Below, in pieces: positions 61,132 through 64,000 of a stretch of DNA of 64,000 nt; positions within the stretch are counted from its first letter, which is position 1, and each line of letters starts with the position of its first letter. The stretch is from Caprella mutica. Taxonomy: Eukaryota > Arthropoda > Malacostraca > Amphipoda > Caprellidae. Below the pieces are notes generated by a model. That model did not search any database and was not told the origin of the DNA. It worked only from the letters and a program-made list of their open reading frames with translations. The translations under genes were made by a program, and so were the position numbers. The stretch spans positions 44,808 to 108,807 of the forward strand of contig CANNZV010001469.1 in the NCBI GenBank assembly GCA_947561585.1. Reading direction: 5' to 3'.

Positions 61132-62530
61132 ACAGTCTAAATTAGGATATACTCTTTCGAGATAAATTTGTTTAAATTAAATAAATTCATGAAATCTGCA
61201 AAAAATTCTGTTTGAAATAGTGCTTAAAAGTTCACAATATTATTTCCAACCAATCTAATTAATTCAGTAGTTTGGCTATACATTCAATTAGTTATTGATA
61301 AATTTATCGTACAAGTGGAAGGAGAATTTGATGCGAGTTACGAGCATTAGAAACGTTTTATCTTTAAATCAAGATTTCTGTCACTGATGAGGTCCAAGGG
61401 AGGGAGACAAAGATTTAGTCTGTCTCATTAATTTCACTGGTTTGTCCGGTTTGTACAAATCTAAAGAAGACACATTGTGTAAAGCAAACAATGAGGCAGT
61501 TTTAATTAAAAAGCTACAGAGAGGAGCATAAAATCTACATGTTTTTCAGTCTAAAACTCTAATTATCAAAATTACCATTGTTTACATTGGAATAAGAATC
61601 TTCCCAACATTGAATATATATCATATATAACTTAATTAGTTTAATACAATGCAGTAGGCTTTCATTACTTGTATTTATTCTAGCGATGTATTCTATTTAT
61701 TCATATAAATTTTACCATTTTGCATATCATCTTATATCAATTTTTATTTCTATTTTTTTGTACCTATTATTCAGAAATGATGTACGATATTGAAAATAGA
61801 TTTTCCTCTAATAAGTTAGTATAATATAATAGACTATTTTCAAAATAAACTGACTGTTGATAGACTATAAATATCATTCTAATTTTACATTAATATTTTA
61901 TAATATGATGAAGCATTATTGAAGCAGGTTATTTTTGGTGACTCCGCTTCAATTTTATTTATTTTATTGTGGACAAATAAATGATGTTTCGAGGTACTTA
62001 AGAGTGCTAATGCGCCTGACATCAATGACCATACCTTTGAGTTAGATGGGCCAGAGGAAGATTCATTCACCTCGCGTGAAATTGAGATACCAAACTCTGT
62101 CATTTATCGAAAAGCGGAACCTGTTTAGAGAATTTCTGAGTCATTACAGAGCTTTAAAAGACTTTGGATAAAAGAAGAACAATAAATTGTATCCATGAAT
62201 TGAGTGTATTTGTATTGTTTTATTTTATTTTTTAAATAATTGAAATTCAAAAATGTTATAGAGACGATCTAATTAAGCATAAATTACCTGATAAGACTAC
62301 CTTTACCTGATGTGACTACGAAAGACGCTCAAGATGTCAGATAGAGAAAATTTTAGAGAAAGACTCTTGCCAATTACTTTATTGAATACCAACTTCCATT
62401 TGGTGTTTAGATCATTTTTGTTTTTAATTCTTCATAACTATTCATTTTTTAAAGCTTAATTATTTATCTACCAAGATAGAAAGTTTAATGGTGAGGCCTT
62501 AGTATATTATAGGAGGAAACCTATAAATCT
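61132..62530. other. 3' flank of the membrane-glycoprotein gene
   Basis: It is probably 3' UTR at first, then AT-rich spacer. No coding segment is supported. Confidence 0.5.
61180..61185 (+). promoter_or_regulatory. Candidate polyadenylation signal for the membrane-glycoprotein gene
   Basis: An AATAAA lies about 50 nt after the TGA. Others occur near 61845 and 62180, so alternative 3' ends are possible. Confidence 0.35.
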
Positions 62531-63030
62531 TTTACGACCACCATAACTTTCTCTCTTAATCTTCTATGGCCCCACCATAACTTTCTCTCTCAATCTTCTA
62601 TGGCCCCACCATAACTTTCTCTCTCAATCTTCTATGGCACTACCTTAACTTTCTCTCTTAATCCTCAATGGCCCCACCATAACTTTCTCTCTTAATCTTC
62701 TATGGCCCCACCATAACTTTCTCTCTCAATCTTCTATGGCCCCACCATAAATTTCTCTCTCAATCTTCTATGGCCCCACCATAACTTTCTCTCTCAATCT
62801 TCTATGGCCCTACCTTAACTTTCACTCTTAATCCTCAATGGCCCCACCATAATTTTCTCTCTCAATCTTCTATGGCCCCACCATAACTTTCTCTCTTAAT
62901 CCTCTATGGTCCCACTTTAACTTTCTCTCTCAATCTTCTATGGTCCCACCAAAACTTTCTCTCTTAATCCTGAATGGCCCCACCATAACTTTCTCTCTCA
63001 ATCTTCAATGGCCCCACCATAACATTCTCT
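62530..63030. repeat. 34 bp minisatellite, about 15 copies
   Basis: The unit is GGCCCCACCATAACTTTCTC plus TCTCAATCTTCTAT. Variants (CCTCAATGG, CTACCTTAAC, TCTTAAT) recur in blocks, which suggests duplication of multi-unit segments. Confidence 0.94.
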
Positions 63031-63703
63031 CAAGTCCGGATAAAACAGTCCATTCTTTCTCTGCTATAGCGCATCACAGTTACATATTCACTAGAGATGA
63101 AGATGTGGTCTGTGTATAAAAACACAAGAGAGATCTCCAGTGAAATCTTTGATTTTTAGCAAAAGAATACCTACACAGAAACGTGTGTGGAATACATTTC
63201 TCGGACTGTTTCCTTTCGCCAAAATAAACAATGGAAACTCATTTCTTCTCGAAAACCTCGCCAATTCCACTGTTTTGATATTCAAACAATGGAAAAAGGG
63301 TAATATAGAACATGAATAAGGACCAATTAGTAAATCTTATCAGGTTAATTATACAAGAACATGTAATAAATGTATGTAAATATAGATTGTAATGAACAAA
63401 ACGTTAAAGTTTTATGACTAAATTTATTATTTTTTTCGTAATCATTTTTTTTGTCCATCATTGATTAGGTATAATTTTAATGTAGAAATTCTAATATTTG
63501 TGATCTGTAGATAGAAGCAGATATTTCTTTTAAAGGGTTTTCGGAATTAAAGATTCTATCCTTAAATATAACTTAAGTAAATTTATTCATTCCCACATTC
63601 GAATAACGTGTGATTGAATGTTATTCGTATTAAAAAATAAGATTGAGAAATTCTTCCATGGACTCATGTGAATCACAAAAGTTTAAATATTTAGGAAACA
63701 TAG
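63031..63703. other. Spacer
   Basis: Nothing recognised. The short minus-strand ORFs have no recognisable product. Confidence 0.5.
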
Positions 63704-63705
63704 TA

Positions 63706-63922
63706 CAGTATAACTCCTCTATAGTGAAATCCTCTATAGTGAAATACTTCCTGAGTAAGGAAGTAGCCTCTATAGTAAACACATTTTCTTTAGTCTGCCA
63801 TAAAATAGCTATCATTTTCTAAAACTAAATAACTAAAGAAAATTTGTTCACTATAGAGGCTACTTCCTTACTCAGGACACTAGATTCACTATATAAGATT
63901 TCATTATAGAGGAGTTATACTG
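63706..63922. mobile_element. TA-type MITE, intact copy
   Basis: TA duplications at 63704-63705 and 63923-63924 flank a 217 bp element. The ends are CAGTATAACTCCTCTATAGT and its near-perfect inverse, ATTATAGAGGAGTTATACTG. Inner arms AGTAAGGAAGTAGCCTCTAT and ATAGAGGCTACTTCCTTACT extend the foldback over almost the whole element. CAGT ends with a TA target suggest a Tc1/mariner/pogo-driven MITE. Confidence 0.9.
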
Positions 63923-64000
63923 TAATTATTTATTCCAGGTAATGATCATATCAATAAATTATTTGTAAATATATGCTTACATCGAAGTAGAGGAATATAC

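Overview
This window looks like nuclear DNA from an insect, possibly a hemipteran, though the order is only a guess. It is clearly AT-rich, has multi-kilobase introns with GT-AG splice sites, and is packed with small inverted-repeat transposons and minisatellites. There is no bacterial gene organisation. The main gene belongs to the Sidestep family, which is an arthropod family.

Layout. (1) Positions 1-18020 hold no exon I can support. They hold diverged tandem duplications, several non-autonomous transposons (TTAA-flanked, TA-flanked and a GGTCA-rich family) and a ~1.2 kb array of a ~30 bp minisatellite. (2) Positions 18021-40322 hold fifteen plus-strand exons of a Sidestep-family cell-surface receptor. 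All exons join in frame to give 1158 visible residues: five Ig domains, one fibronectin-III-like domain, one transmembrane helix and a long disordered cytoplasmic tail ending in a PDZ-ligand-like sequence. The signal-peptide exon is missing and probably lies upstream. (3) Positions 40323-55961 are a gene-poor spacer with 71 bp, 43 bp and 23 bp arrays and further transposon copies. (4) Positions 55962-61131 hold a two-exon plus-strand gene for a single-pass membrane protein that I do not recognise. It has an Asn-glycosylation-rich ectodomain and a Ser/Arg-rich cytoplasmic tail. (5) Positions 61132-64000 hold its 3' flank, a 34 bp minisatellite and an intact TA-flanked MITE.

The Sidestep gene is the one with interpretable biology. 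Family members act as cell-surface guidance ligands or receptors, and Drosophila Sidestep binds Beaten-path Ig proteins on motor axons. The second gene encodes another single-pass surface protein, but nothing in the sequence shows that the two act together. Much of the remaining structure is repeat biology: at least five inverted-repeat transposon families and about nine minisatellite arrays. One of the arrays appears to have grown out of a transposon sequence.
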